49,579 nt of DNA from Acidobacteriota bacterium (GCA_003222675.1 QHWT01000046.1:1-49579); one strand, 5' to 3'. Counted from the stretch's first letter, positions 1 to 9,720 are shown. Numbers and translations are program-made. Notes: generated by a model from the letters alone, not told the origin.

Positions 1-56
1 CCGCACCCCGCATCCCGGATCGCCAACGCGCACGTCGCGCCTCACGAGCCGGGCAT

Positions 57-77
57 CGATATAGACATCCAATATCG
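57..77. promoter_or_regulatory. Candidate operator upstream of the first padR gene
   Basis: A perfect inverted repeat, CGATAT, nine bases, ATATCG, lies 32 bases upstream of the padR start at 110. PadR proteins are dimers that usually bind dyads over their own promoter, so this is a reasonable autoregulatory site. It is an inference from position and symmetry only. Bases 1-56 show no gene I can support. Confidence 0.35.
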
Positions 78-109
78 AACCACGGAAACATGTGCTATGC
101 TGCCGCGCC

Positions 110-442
110 ATGGCGAAGCGGCAGGCGGAAATCATGAAGGGCACGCTCGATCTCCTCGTGCTGAAGACGCTGGAGCCCGAGCCGCGGCACGGTGTCGGCG
201 TGTCCGACCGCATCCGGCAAATCACCAACGGCACGTTCGTCGTGCGGCCCGGCTCGCTGTTTCCGGCGCTGCACCGGCTCGAGCAGGATGGGTTCATCAA
301 GGGGGAATGGAGCGAGACGCCCGAGGGGCGCCGCGCCAGGTATTACCGGATCACCACCGCAGGACAGCGGCAGCTCTCGACGGAAAAGAAGAACTGGGCC
401 CGTATCGTCCTGGCGATCGGGCAGATTCTCGAAGCGGAGTAG
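110..442 (+). CDS. PadR family transcriptional regulator
   Basis: A 110-residue winged-helix regulator of the PadR family, in the form that accompanies orphan permeases in acidobacteria. The N terminus (KGTLDLLVLKTL) is the typical first helix. The segment GSLFPALHRLEQDGFIKGEW is the recognition helix and start of the wing, and RRARYYRITTAG is the wing strand. I chose the ATG at 110 because the family starts with MAKRQ-like residues; a GTG at 92 would add six atypical residues (LCCRA). No strong Shine-Dalgarno sequence precedes it. The stop lies four bases before the start of the permease at 447, so the two are almost certainly co-transcribed. PadR proteins usually repress their neighbours and themselves; the ligand is not predictable. 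Confidence 0.9.
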   Translation: MAKRQAEIMKGTLDLLVLKTLEPEPRHGVGVSDRIRQITNGTFVVRPGSLFPALHRLEQDGFIKGEWSETPEGRRARYYRITTAGQRQLSTEKKNWARIVLAIGQILEAE

Positions 443-446
443 CGCC

Positions 447-3113
447 ATGCCGATCCTCACGCGGATCGCGAGCCTCGCGCGCACGCTGTTCGGACGGCGG
501 CGTCTCGATCGGGATCTGGACGAGGAACTGCGAGCCGCGGTCGATACACTTGCCGATCGCTACCGCACGCAGGGAATGACGCCGGGAGAGGCCGCGCGCG
601 CCGCGCGTCTCGCGATGGGCGGCGTCGAGCAGGTGAAGGAAGATGTGCGCGCCGGGCGCATCGGTGCGGGAATCGAGTCATCGCTGCACGACGTGCGCTA
701 CGCGTGGCGCGCCCTCTGGAAGGCTCCCGCGTTTGCCGCCACCGCTATCATCACGCTTGCGCTCGGCATCGGCGCCAACGCGGCGATCTACAGCGTCGTG
801 CACGCGATGCTGCTCGCACCGCTTCCGTATCGCGACGCCGATCGGCTCGTGTTCGTGTGGTCCGATATGACGGACGCCGGGTACCCGCGCGCGCCGCTCT
901 CCGGACCCGAGCTGAAGGATCTGCGGGAGCGCACCACGACCTGCTCTGGTTTCGGGGCGATCTGGTCCAACACCACGGCGTTGACAGGCGAAGGGGACCC
1001 GGAGCAGTTGCGCATCGGCCTCGTCACGGCCGAGTTTTTCCAGGTGCTCGGCGCGGAGCCGGCGCTCGGACGTACATTCCGTCCGGAGGACGCGGCACCG
1101 GGCGCCCGCCCGACGATCCTCCTCGCGTGGTCGGTGTTCCAGCGGCGCTACGCGGCGGATCCCGCACTGGTCGGCCGGGACATCCTCGTCAACGATCGTC
1201 CCGCCACGGTGATCGGCGTGTTGCCCCGAGCGTTCAGGCTGCTGCTGCCGGCCGATTCGGCGGTGCCGGACGACCTGCAGGCGTGGCAGCCATTCGGCGC
1301 AGATCTCGAGCGCGGTCCGCGAGGACAACAGTTCCTGCGCGTGATCGGACGCATGCGTCCGGGCGTCACCGTCGAGCAGGTGCGCGACGACATCTCGGCC
1401 CTCGCTCGTCGGATCAGCCGCGAGTTCAGCGAGTACGGCGCCGCCGGGCGCATCTTCAACACCGTCGCTTTGCACGACGATGGTGTGCGCGAGATCAGGT
1501 CGGCACTGCTCGCGTTATTTGCGGGCGTCGGCATCCTGCTCCTCATCGCGTGTGTCAATGTGGCGAGCCTGTTGATGGCGCGCGCGGCGGCGCGGCGGAA
1601 CGAAACCGCGCTGCGTCTCGCGCTCGGCGCCAGCCGACCGCGACTCGTACGGCAGTTTCTGATTGAGGGCATCGTGCTGGCGCTGCTCGGTGGTGGCGCG
1701 GGCCTGGTCACGGGTTATGGCCTGCTGCGCAGTCTCGTCGCCTTCCGGCCGGACGCGCTCAGTCGTATCGAGCTCTCGCGGTTCGATCTGCCCGTGCTCG
1801 CGTTTACGATTGCAACGGCGCTGCTCTGGGGACTCCTCTTCTCGCTCGCGCCACTGATCGAGGTGTGCAACGTTCACCTCGCGCCCGCGCTGCAGCGGCA
1901 GGGGCGGGCGGCGCCCGGCCCGATCCGGTACCGCACCCGGGCCGGGCTCGTCGTGATGCAGCTCGCGCTGAGCACGGTGCTGCTCGTCAGCGCGGGATTG
2001 CTCGTGCGCGGGTTCCTCCGCATTGAACAGGTCGATCCCGGGTTCCGCGTCGATGGCGTCCTGACGTTCCGGGTCGCGGTGCCATTTCAACGCTATCGCC
2101 CGCCAGCCGCATTCAATTCGTTCTCGCGCGAGCTGGAGCGCGCCCTCGTCGCCATTCCAGGCGTGACCGCCGCTGGTGCCATCAGCCACCTGCCCTACGA
2201 CGATCTGCCGAACTGGGGCGGCGGCTACGTATCAGAGACTGCCGTCGATCGCACGAACGCGCCGAATGCGGACTACCGCACTGTTACGCCCGGGTTGTTC
2301 GAGGCGCTTGGCGTCCGGCTCCTCGAAGGCCGTGGCTTGACCGAGGACGATCGCGATCCGGGAAGTCCTGTGGTGATCGTCGACGAGCGGCTCGCCGCGC
2401 GCATGTGGCCGGGGCGCAGCCCGCTCGGTCGGCATGTCATTGTCGATCCGGGATCGGACGGAGTGCCCGCGGTGAAGGTGACCGTCGTGGGTGTGATCCG
2501 CCACCTGCGGCTTCGCAGTCTGGTCGCCGACCTGACCGAGCAGATCTTTTTTCCCGAACGATTCGTGCTTCGCAATCCGATGGCGTTCGTGGTGCGCACG
2601 AATCGGGACCCCGCATCGCTGGCGCCCGACATCCGCGCGGCGATCGCGCGTCTCGATCCAAAGCTTCCGATTTACGACGTGCGGCCGCTCGACAGATATG
2701 TGGCATCCGCGCGCGCAACGCGGCGCTTCACGATGCTGCTCGCGGCAGCGTTTGCGATCGTGGCGCTGCTGCTGGCGTGTGTTGGCGTGTACGGCGTGCT
2801 CTCGTATGCGGTCGCCCGGCGCCGTCACGAGTTCGGGTTGCGCCTCGCGCTTGGCGCCGCGCCGACGAGAGTCGTAGGTGATGTGATGCGCGAAGGACTG
2901 GCGCTCGCGCTCGTCGGCTGCGCCGCGGGCCTCGGGATCGCGACGGGTTCGTCACGATTGCTCGACACGCAGCTGTACGCCATCGGTCCGCGCGATCCCG
3001 CAACATTCGTCGCCGGCGCCGCCGTGCTCGGCGCGGCGGCGGCGATAGCCTGCTGGATCCCCGCGCGTCGCGCCACGACGGTCAGTCCCATGGAAGCGCT
3101 TCGGACGGAATGA
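447..3113 (+). CDS. Orphan MacB/FtsX-type permease (ADOP family), copy 1
   Basis: An 888-residue membrane protein of the acidobacterial duplicated orphan permease type. Residues 1-80 are the cytosolic N-terminal domain typical of the family (LDRDLDEELRA). A transmembrane helix at about 96-118 (TLALGIGANAAIYSVV) leads into a MacB-like periplasmic domain. A first FtsX helix bundle follows (LLLIACVNVASLLMARAAA), then a second periplasmic domain and a second FtsX bundle ending in PARRATTVSPMEALR. MacB-type permeases need an ATPase for mechanotransmission, but none is encoded nearby, hence 'orphan'. The start at 447 gives the standard family N terminus and follows the padR stop by four bases. Substrate unknown; it probably acts in export or envelope function under PadR control. 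Confidence 0.9.
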   Translation: MPILTRIASLARTLFGRRRLDRDLDEELRAAVDTLADRYRTQGMTPGEAARAARLAMGGVEQVKEDVRAGRIGAGIESSLHDVRYAWRALWKAPAFAATAIITLALGIGANAAIYSVVHAMLLAPLPYRDADRLVFVWSDMTDAGYPRAPLSGPELKDLRERTTTCSGFGAIWSNTTALTGEGDPEQLRIGLVTAEFFQVLGAEPALGRTFRPEDAAPGARPTILLAWSVFQRRYAADPALVGRDILVNDRPATVIGVLPRAFRLLLPADSAVPDDLQAWQPFGADLERGPRGQQFLRVIGRMRPGVTVEQVRDDISALARRISREFSEYGAAGRIFNTVALHDDGVREIRSALLALFAGVGILLLIACVNVASLLMARAAARRNETALRLALGASRPRLVRQFLIEGIVLALLGGGAGLVTGYGLLRSLVAFRPDALSRIELSRFDLPVLAFTIATALLWGLLFSLAPLIEVCNVHLAPALQRQGRAAPGPIRYRTRAGLVVMQLALSTVLLVSAGLLVRGFLRIEQVDPGFRVDGVLTFRVAVPFQRYRPPAAFNSFSRELERALVAIPGVTAAGAISHLPYDDLPNWGGGYVSETAVDRTNAPNADYRTVTPGLFEALGVRLLEGRGLTEDDRDPGSPVVIVDERLAARMWPGRSPLGRHVIVDPGSDGVPAVKVTVVGVIRHLRLRSLVADLTEQIFFPERFVLRNPMAFVVRTNRDPASLAPDIRAAIARLDPKLPIYDVRPLDRYVASARATRRFTMLLAAAFAIVALLLACVGVYGVLSYAVARRRHEFGLRLALGAAPTRVVGDVMREGLALALVGCAAGLGIATGSSRLLDTQLYAIGPRDPATFVAGAAVLGAAAAIACWIPARRATTVSPMEALRTE

Positions 3114-3119
3114 GTCTCG

Positions 3120-5816
3120 ATGTCTGTCTTCTCCCGTCTCTCCAGCACTTGGCGCACATTGTTTCGCAAGTCGAGGCTCGAGCACGATCTGGACGAGGAG
3201 CTGCGCGCGGTGGTCGAAACGCTCGTCGATCGGCATACGGCGCAGGGCATGTCGGAGGAATCGGCGCGCCGTGCGGCGCGCGTCATGCTCGGGGGCGTAG
3301 AGCCGATCAAGGATGCCATCAGAGACGTGCGAGCAGGCGTGCAGATTGAGCTCATGCTGTCCGACATCCGCTACGGCCTTCGGACGCTGACGAAGTCGCC
3401 GGCATTCACCGCCGCGGCGATCCTGTCGCTCGCGCTCGGCATCGGCGCGAACACCGCGATTTTCACCTTCATCAATGCGCTGCTGCTCAGGCCCTTGCCC
3501 GTGCGCGACCCTTCGTCGCTCGTCGAGGTCACCGCCGAACGCCGGGATGGCCGCGGACTGCTGTCGTTTCCGATGTACCGTGCCATCGCCGAACGCCAGC
3601 ACGTGCTGACCGGGATCGCCGCGACGGCGGGGGAGACGCCCACTCGCGTCACGATTCCGACCGGCTCGGGCACGGGATCGGAAATCGACAACGTTCGCGT
3701 CAGTTTCGTCTCCGGCAATTACTTCTCGGTGCTCGGCGTGGACGCAGCGGTTGGCCGTCTGTTCTCTCCCGACGACGACAAGAACCTGGATAGTGCGAAC
3801 ACGGCGGGATCCGTAATCGTCCTCAGCGACGCGTTCTGGGAGCGGCAGTTCGGCCGCGATCCATCCATGGTCGGCCGCAGCATCTTCATTCGACGAGCGC
3901 GCTGTCAGGTGATCGGCGTCACACCGCGTGGTTTCGTCGGTGAAGTCATCGGGAATGCCGCGGACGGCTGGGTGCCGTTGACGGCGTTTTCGTCGCGACA
4001 GGATCTTCTGAAAGGCACGGCGTTTTTCGGACGCCTGATGCCGGGTGTCGCGTCGGCGCAAGCGCAGGCGAGCCTCACGCTGCTCTTTCAACAACTGCTT
4101 GCCGCCGAAGGGCTGACCGGGGTTCTGCGAGAGCAGCACTCGATTGCGCTCCAGTCTGCGGCCGCTGGCGTCGATTTCTCGATGCGCCGCACGTACCTCA
4201 AGCCTCTCTTCATTGCGATGGGCATGGTCGCGGTGGTTCTGCTGATCGCATGCGCGAATATCGCGAACCTGCTCCTCGCTCGCGCTGCGGCGCGGGCGGG
4301 CGAGATCAGCGTGCGGCTCGCGCTCGGCTGCAGCCGTTCGCGCCTGGTCCGTCAACTGCTGACGGAGAGCGTGCTGCTGTCGCTGATGGGTGCGGCCCTC
4401 GGCCTGCTCGTATCGCGGTGGGCGTCACAGAGCCTCGCGGAAATGGCGCTCGGCGGATCTGTGGGGCTCCGGCTGAATCTCTCGCCTGATATCCGCGTGT
4501 TTGCGTTCCTTGCAGCCCTTTCGATCGCGACGGCGATCGCGTTTGGTCTCGTGCCCGCCCTGCGATCGACCCGGGTGGATCTTGCCCCGGCGGTCAAAGG
4601 ACTCCGGCGCGGCGGAGGAAGCATGGCGAAGCAGCGTGCGAGCCGTCTGCTCGTCGTCTGCCAGGTGGCCCTGTCGATGCTCCTGTTGATTGGCGCCGGC
4701 CTTCTGGTGCGCAGCTTCCAGAAACTGCACCAGCAGGATCTCGGGTTCACGACTGCGCACGTATTGATTTTCAGTCTCGGCCACGGCGCCGCGGATCGCA
4801 CGCCGGCGGCAATGGCGGCCGTAGAGAGGGCCGCACGGCAGCGCGTGGCAGCGATTCCCGGCGTCGCCTCTGCGAGCTTCTCGGGGTTCATGATCTTCAG
4901 TCAGTCCGATATCGGATCGCCCTTTACGATTCCTGGCTACCCGCCGCTGACCAACGAGCCGCTGACAGCACGCTACGACAGCGTCAGTCCTGGTCACTTC
5001 GAGACCATCGGCATGACGATCGTTGCGGGACGACCCTTCGAGGACCGCGATGACGCGGTCGACGCGACGCCGGTCACGGTTGTCAACGAGAGCTTCGCGC
5101 GGCACTTTCTGTCCGAACACCCGGCGGAGGCGATCGGCCGTACGATCGTGCTCGGTGCGGGCGCGGGCAAGGTCAAGACGTTCGAGGTTGTCGGCGTCGT
5201 CCACGACGCGAAGTACAACAACCTACGCGAAGCGCCGAAGCCCCTGTTCTTCCTGCCCTACGCGCAGATGACGCGATCGCTCCGCTCGCTCGAGGTGCGG
5301 ACGACGCAGCCATTGAGCGCCGTGGCTGGTCCCATCCGCGACGCGCTGTCGAGCGTCACGAAGGACATCATGATCCGCGGTATCGTTCCGCTCGCGGAGC
5401 AGGTCGATCAATCGCTCGCGGCGGAGCAGCTCCTGCTCCGGTTGTGCGTGCTGTTCGGCGGGCTGGCACTGCTGCTCGCGTGCATAGGGCTGTATGGTGT
5501 GGTCGCGTACTCCATCGCCGAGCGTACGACCGAAATCGGCATCCGCGTCGCGCTGGGGGCCACGCCCGCGAGCGTGATGCGCGGAGTATTGCGCGACACG
5601 CTCGCGCTCGTCGTGGCCGGTATTGCCATCGGCATCCCCGCCGCGCTCGCCGCGGGCCGACTGCTCATCACCTTCTTGTATGGCCTCACCCCGCGCGATC
5701 CGGCCACCCTCGCGTTCGCGACGCTCACGCTGCTCGCGTCCGCCGCGCTCGCCGCCGCGCTGCCCGCGCTCCGCGCGGCGCGCATCGACCCCAACGTCGC
5801 GCTGAGATACGAGTGA
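3120..5816 (+). CDS. Orphan MacB/FtsX-type permease (ADOP family), copy 2
   Basis: An 898-residue paralogue of the preceding permease, six bases downstream and surely in the same transcript. It has the same plan: N-terminal domain with LEHDLDEELRAVVETL, first transmembrane helix with SLALGIGANTAIFTFI, periplasmic MacB-like domain, FtsX bundle (LLIACANIANLLLARAAARA), second periplasmic domain, second FtsX bundle (LLLACIGLYGVVAYSIAERT), and a C terminus ending in DPNVALRYE. Two permeases behind one PadR gene suggest either a heterodimer or parallel homodimers. No ATP-binding subunit is adjacent. The 94 bases after the stop, up to the convergent gene end at 5911, hold nothing I recognise. Confidence 0.9.
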   Translation: MSVFSRLSSTWRTLFRKSRLEHDLDEELRAVVETLVDRHTAQGMSEESARRAARVMLGGVEPIKDAIRDVRAGVQIELMLSDIRYGLRTLTKSPAFTAAAILSLALGIGANTAIFTFINALLLRPLPVRDPSSLVEVTAERRDGRGLLSFPMYRAIAERQHVLTGIAATAGETPTRVTIPTGSGTGSEIDNVRVSFVSGNYFSVLGVDAAVGRLFSPDDDKNLDSANTAGSVIVLSDAFWERQFGRDPSMVGRSIFIRRARCQVIGVTPRGFVGEVIGNAADGWVPLTAFSSRQDLLKGTAFFGRLMPGVASAQAQASLTLLFQQLLAAEGLTGVLREQHSIALQSAAAGVDFSMRRTYLKPLFIAMGMVAVVLLIACANIANLLLARAAARAGEISVRLALGCSRSRLVRQLLTESVLLSLMGAALGLLVSRWASQSLAEMALGGSVGLRLNLSPDIRVFAFLAALSIATAIAFGLVPALRSTRVDLAPAVKGLRRGGGSMAKQRASRLLVVCQVALSMLLLIGAGLLVRSFQKLHQQDLGFTTAHVLIFSLGHGAADRTPAAMAAVERAARQRVAAIPGVASASFSGFMIFSQSDIGSPFTIPGYPPLTNEPLTARYDSVSPGHFETIGMTIVAGRPFEDRDDAVDATPVTVVNESFARHFLSEHPAEAIGRTIVLGAGAGKVKTFEVVGVVHDAKYNNLREAPKPLFFLPYAQMTRSLRSLEVRTTQPLSAVAGPIRDALSSVTKDIMIRGIVPLAEQVDQSLAAEQLLLRLCVLFGGLALLLACIGLYGVVAYSIAERTTEIGIRVALGATPASVMRGVLRDTLALVVAGIAIGIPAALAAGRLLITFLYGLTPRDPATLAFATLTLLASAALAAALPALRAARIDPNVALRYE

Positions 5817-5910
5817 CGTCCGCGGCTTCCCGTACGTCCTGAAGCGTTGCTGACGACCGGGTGCGATCGGGAGCACGTCGATCGCACCGGCCACCTGGCG
5901 GATCCGACGT

Positions 5911-6564
5911 TTAGCCAGGGATAAGATAAATGAACGTCAGACCGAACTTGTGATAACCCGGCATAGCGAATCCACCGCTCGCGCGCACCTTGACGCCCCT
6001 AACGACGATTGCCGAAGCCGCGATCTCCAAGCTCGCCAGCGGCATGACGCTCTTGCTCGGCGGAAAGAATTCGCCTGCGGGAGCGCTGAAGGACTCGACG
6101 TCGCTCGCTTCGGTCATCGTCCGCTTATAGACCTGCCCGCGGAGCCAGCCCAGGCCAACCGCGCCGACCATTCCGACTTGCACGCGATTGCGCCACGTTT
6201 TGAACGGCTCGTACTGATGGAATTCGAAACCCGTCATGCGGGTTCGCCCGACCGTTCGCAAAAACGTTCCACAGCTGCCTCGGCCGCAGGATGAGACGTC
6301 GACATCGAGCGAGGAATTGTCGGCGATGCTGGTATTGACGAAAGATATTCCCCAGTCGCCGGAGAGCTCGAGTCCTCGTACGAACCCGACACGGACTTCG
6401 GAACCTTGCATGTCGACGCGATCCGCGCTGAACAGTTGCTTCACGCCGGGCCCTGACTCCCACGACGGTGTAAGAGCGACGTTGACGCCCCACTGATCCT
6501 GGGCGGCAGCCTGGCTCGCCACCGACAGCACTGCAACGATCACGACTGCGATTCTCCTGACCAT
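5911..6564 (-). CDS. Secreted outer-membrane beta-barrel-like protein
   Basis: A 217-residue protein with a clear Sec signal peptide (MVRRIAVVIVAVLSVASQAAAQ, cleaved after AAA or AQ). The mature part has alternating hydrophobic strands and ends in an aromatic-rich strand (FGLTFIYLIPG), as small outer-membrane beta-barrels do. Two cysteines lie close together (SSCGRGSCG) and could form a disulfide loop. The start at 6564 is fixed by a good Shine-Dalgarno sequence (AAGGAG, about seven bases upstream) and by the signal peptide. It is a single gene, convergent with permease 2. I cannot name a function. Confidence 0.75.
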   Translation of the reverse strand: MVRRIAVVIVAVLSVASQAAAQDQWGVNVALTPSWESGPGVKQLFSADRVDMQGSEVRVGFVRGLELSGDWGISFVNTSIADNSSLDVDVSSCGRGSCGTFLRTVGRTRMTGFEFHQYEPFKTWRNRVQVGMVGAVGLGWLRGQVYKRTMTEASDVESFSAPAGEFFPPSKSVMPLASLEIAASAIVVRGVKVRASGGFAMPGYHKFGLTFIYLIPG

Positions 6565-6905
6565 GGCGATCTCCTTATGCCGCCGGCTGGCACCGTCGGC
6601 CGCACGGATTGTTCGCACACTGGGGAAACGAAGCGCGTGCGGGGCAAGCCGCGTGCCATGGGCTAAAACATTGGCTCTGAAAGGCGCGGGTCGTCGCGCG
6701 CCAGCGGCGCACCCGCGGTATTTGCATGGGTGGACACAGAATTGAAGCGCCACCGGGTGAGTACCGGTGAGTAGTGATTCGTCGGCGCCGCTTTCTTCTT
6801 TAAAATTGTCGCCGGGATCGCAAACGCCTATGTCGAAGACGCGCCGGCAGCTCCGACCTACCCATGAAAGCGCGAATCACGGCGCGAGAATTCAGGAGCC
6901 AAGAC
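6565..6905. other. Intergenic region between divergent genes
   Basis: About 340 bases between the beta-barrel gene (leftward) and the YCII remnant (rightward). It should hold both promoters. A short imperfect direct repeat (CCGGGTGAGTA then CCGGTGAGTA) lies near 6750-6775, and an A+T-richer stretch near 6795-6810. No coding region or RNA gene is visible. Confidence 0.4.
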
Positions 6906-7303
6906 GTGAAGTACATGTTGATGATGAACGCGAAGCGGGGTAAGGGCGACTGGGAGGTCATCGCCTGGCCGCCCGAGGACCTCAAGGCGCACATCGGGTT
7001 CGTGAAGCGATTCAACAAGGAGCTCAGGGACGCCGGTGAGCTCGTGGCGGCCGAGGGGCTCGCCGCGCCAGGCCAGGCGAGGGTCGTCGGCGCACGGAAG
7101 GACGGCACGCCCGAGGTGACAGATGGCCCGTTCCAGAAGCCAAGGAATTTCTCGCGGGCCGTTCGCGCGCATCTGCTCGGGATGGTCGGCAACTACGAGG
7201 CCGCGATCGCTCACTGCCGGGTCGCGTCGCGCGCACGACGAGCATTCCCGAACGTGACTACCTCACGACCCAGGCGGCGCGGCTATCGGTTGAGCGGAAG
7301 TAA
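6906..7303 (+). pseudogene. Decayed fusion of a YCII/DGPF gene and an ECF sigma factor gene
   Basis: The 5' part, from a GTG at 6906 with an AGGAG site upstream, encodes a normal YCII-related start (MKYMLMMNAKRGKGDWEV), GLAAPGQARVV and VTDGPF. In the family this continues with EAKEFLAG; here AKEFLAG appears in another frame (7137-7160), so a base was lost near 7135. YCII sequence then stops, and the text becomes VRAHLLGMVGNYEAA, the C-terminal region of SigJ-like ECF sigma factors with a DUF6596-type end. A second frame change near 7230 leads to TTSIPERDYLTTQAARLS and a stop at 7303. YCII genes often lie just upstream of such sigma genes, so a deletion of the YCII end plus most of the sigma gene explains the join. 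An open frame does run through to 7346, but I judge it non-functional. Confidence 0.75.
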
Positions 7304-7338
7304 CCAACGTGACGCGTCCGCTTACCGTCTAATGGGCC

Positions 7339-9720
7339 ATGCGTGACGACCTGAGGAACGCCGTCCGCTCGCTGCGCACATCTCCTTCCTTTACCGCTGT
7401 TGCCCTCATCGTGCTCGCCCTCGGGATCGGTTCGGCTACCGCAATCTTTTCCGTGGTTGATGCTGTGGTGCTGCGAGGTCTGCCGTTGGACGAGTACGAC
7501 CGACTTGCGGTCGTATTCGAGAAGGACATCCGGCGCGAGGTGACGTTCGGCGCGGGCGTCGTGACGCCACAGACGTATCTGGACTGGCGTGCTCACCAGC
7601 AGCCGTTCGAGGCGCTCGCCGCATCGGGCGGCGCGAGCTTCCGCCTGAAGACCGAGAGCGGCGAGCCGGCGGATGCGCGGGCGCAGAAGGTTTCGTGGGA
7701 GTTCTTTCCCGTGCTCAGAGTGTCGCCGCTTCTCGGCCGCGCATTTACCGTGGACGACGAGATTGAAGGACGCCATCGCGTGACGCTCCTCACCTACGGC
7801 TTCTGGCAGCGCCGGTTCGGCGGGATCCAGGATGTCGTCGGCCGGACGATCGATCTCAATGAGGAGATATGGGAGATCGTCGGCGTGTTGCCCGCCACTT
7901 TCGTGTATCCCGTCGGGGGCGATCGCCCCGCAGACATCCTTGTGCCGCTCATGCTGGGCAAAGACGACAGGACCAAGGACAGAAGCCAAAACTACGACTA
8001 CACGATCATCGGGCGCCTGAAGCGGGGCGTCACGTTGCGCCAGGCGGCGGATCAAATGGAGCGGCTGTCGGTGCAGCTTCACGAGCAGTTCCCGGAGTGG
8101 GCGCCGGGACGCCACGCGCGCGTCGTCCCGCTGCACGAGCATCTGGTCGGCCGCGTGCGATCGCTGATGATGATGCTTCTCGGCTCGGTGGCGCTCGTGC
8201 TCCTCATCGCGTGCGCCAACGTCGCCAACGGGGCAAGCCCCTGGCGTCTCGTACGCGGACTGCTCATCGAGGGGCTCGTGCTCTCCGTCACGGGCGCCTG
8301 TGTCGGCGTTGCGCTCGCCTACGGCGGCGTGCACGTCTTGCGCGCGTGGCTGCCTTCAGGCCTGCCGCGCATCTCGGCGATCGCCATCGACCTGCGCGTG
8401 TTATCTACCGCGGCGACGGCCGCCATCATGACCGGCATCTTTTTCGGAATCGTCCCTGCCGTCCATGCCGCGAAACCCGACCTGACCAACGCGTTGAAGG
8501 ACGGCGGCCGTTCGGCGACGGCAGGCGTCATGGGCCAACGTCTTCGCAGTCTTCTGGTCGTCGCCGAAGTCGCGGTCGCCGTCGTGCTGCTCGTGGGCGC
8601 CGGCCTGTTCACCGGCAGCTTCGTCAAGCTGACGCGGATCGATCCGGGATTCGATTATCACGACGTCCTCGTACTGAACGTCGGCCTGCTTCTCGCGCCG
8701 GGACGCAAGTTCGACGATCGGTTCGCCGCCCGCGGCGCACAGTACGTGCGGCAGGTGCTCGACGCGGTGGACCGTGTTCCTGGCGTGCAGATGTCGGCAG
8801 CTGTCAACGGCGGCTTGCCACTGTCGGGGAACTGGAGTCGCGACGACGTCGAGCTGCCGGGCCGCGGAGAGCTGAAAGGGGACGACGACGAGATCGATCG
8901 GCGATCCGTGACGCCGAACTACCTGCAACTGCTGCACATCCCGCTTCGCAGGGGACGCTACCTGGCAGATTCTGATCGTGCCGGTTCCACGCCGGTCGTG
9001 GTCATCAACGAAGCCGCCACGCGAAAATACTGGCCGCGCCAGGACGCGCTCGGGCAGCACATCACGATCGACCACAAGGATCGCGTGGTCGTGGGGATCG
9101 TCGGTGACATCCGTCATCTCGGACCTGAAGCGCGAGTTCGCCAGGAGTGCTACATTCCGCTCGAGCAGGACCACCACGTCAACGCCGCGATCGTGATTCG
9201 CACGGCGGGCGAGCCGCTGGCGGTGCTGCCGGCCGTGAAGGCCGCGATCTGGTCGATCAACAGGGAACAGCGGCTCTCGGGCGACCTCGTGACGCTCGAC
9301 GGCTATATGGATCGCCTGATCTCGCAGCGGCGTTTCAATATGGCGGTCCTCGCGTTATTCGGCGTGCTCGGCCTCGTGATTGCAGCCGTCGGCATTTACG
9401 GCGTGATGGCGTATGTGGTCGCGCAGCGCATCAATGAAATCGGCGTGCGTATGGCGCTGGGCGCCACGCGAGGAAACGTCGTCTCCATGGTACTGCGCCG
9501 CGCGGGCACGCTGATGATCGTGGGGCTGGCGATAGGCGCCGTCGCGTCGTGGTACCTGGGCGCCGGTATAAGGACGTTTCTTTTCGAGGTGCAACCGAAC
9601 GACGGCGGCATCTTCGCCGCCGCACTCGCAACCCTCGGTCTCGCAGGATTAATCGCCAGCATCGTCCCCGCGCGCCGTGCCGCGACGGTCGATCCACTCG
9701 TCGCGTTACGACACCAATAG
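7339..9720 (+). CDS. Orphan MacB/FtsX-type permease (ADOP-like), copy 3, with internal gap
   Basis: A 793-residue permease that starts directly at the first membrane segment (MRDDLRNAVRSLR, then LALGIGSATAIFSVV) and lacks the N-terminal cytosolic domain of the other copies. It has two MacB-like periplasmic domains and two FtsX bundles, ending in PARRAATVDPLVALRHQ. In the first FtsX bundle the text jumps from LLIACANVAN to GASPWRLVRG at base 8229/8230. The other three permeases here have exactly 19 more residues at this point (LLLARAAAR...LAL pattern), so a 57-base in-frame deletion is likely. The second bundle keeps the equivalent segment (AQRINEIGVRMALGATRG). Whether the protein still works is open. 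Confidence 0.85.
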   Translation: MRDDLRNAVRSLRTSPSFTAVALIVLALGIGSATAIFSVVDAVVLRGLPLDEYDRLAVVFEKDIRREVTFGAGVVTPQTYLDWRAHQQPFEALAASGGASFRLKTESGEPADARAQKVSWEFFPVLRVSPLLGRAFTVDDEIEGRHRVTLLTYGFWQRRFGGIQDVVGRTIDLNEEIWEIVGVLPATFVYPVGGDRPADILVPLMLGKDDRTKDRSQNYDYTIIGRLKRGVTLRQAADQMERLSVQLHEQFPEWAPGRHARVVPLHEHLVGRVRSLMMMLLGSVALVLLIACANVANGASPWRLVRGLLIEGLVLSVTGACVGVALAYGGVHVLRAWLPSGLPRISAIAIDLRVLSTAATAAIMTGIFFGIVPAVHAAKPDLTNALKDGGRSATAGVMGQRLRSLLVVAEVAVAVVLLVGAGLFTGSFVKLTRIDPGFDYHDVLVLNVGLLLAPGRKFDDRFAARGAQYVRQVLDAVDRVPGVQMSAAVNGGLPLSGNWSRDDVELPGRGELKGDDDEIDRRSVTPNYLQLLHIPLRRGRYLADSDRAGSTPVVVINEAATRKYWPRQDALGQHITIDHKDRVVVGIVGDIRHLGPEARVRQECYIPLEQDHHVNAAIVIRTAGEPLAVLPAVKAAIWSINREQRLSGDLVTLDGYMDRLISQRRFNMAVLALFGVLGLVIAAVGIYGVMAYVVAQRINEIGVRMALGATRGNVVSMVLRRAGTLMIVGLAIGAVASWYLGAGIRTFLFEVQPNDGGIFAAALATLGLAGLIASIVPARRAATVDPLVALRHQ

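Noticed and set aside
7303-7346. Continuation of the YCII-like frame to 7346
   Set aside because: Beyond the sigma-like tail the residues have no likeness to any family, and the frame runs into the start of permease 3; the homologous sigma frame stops at 7303.
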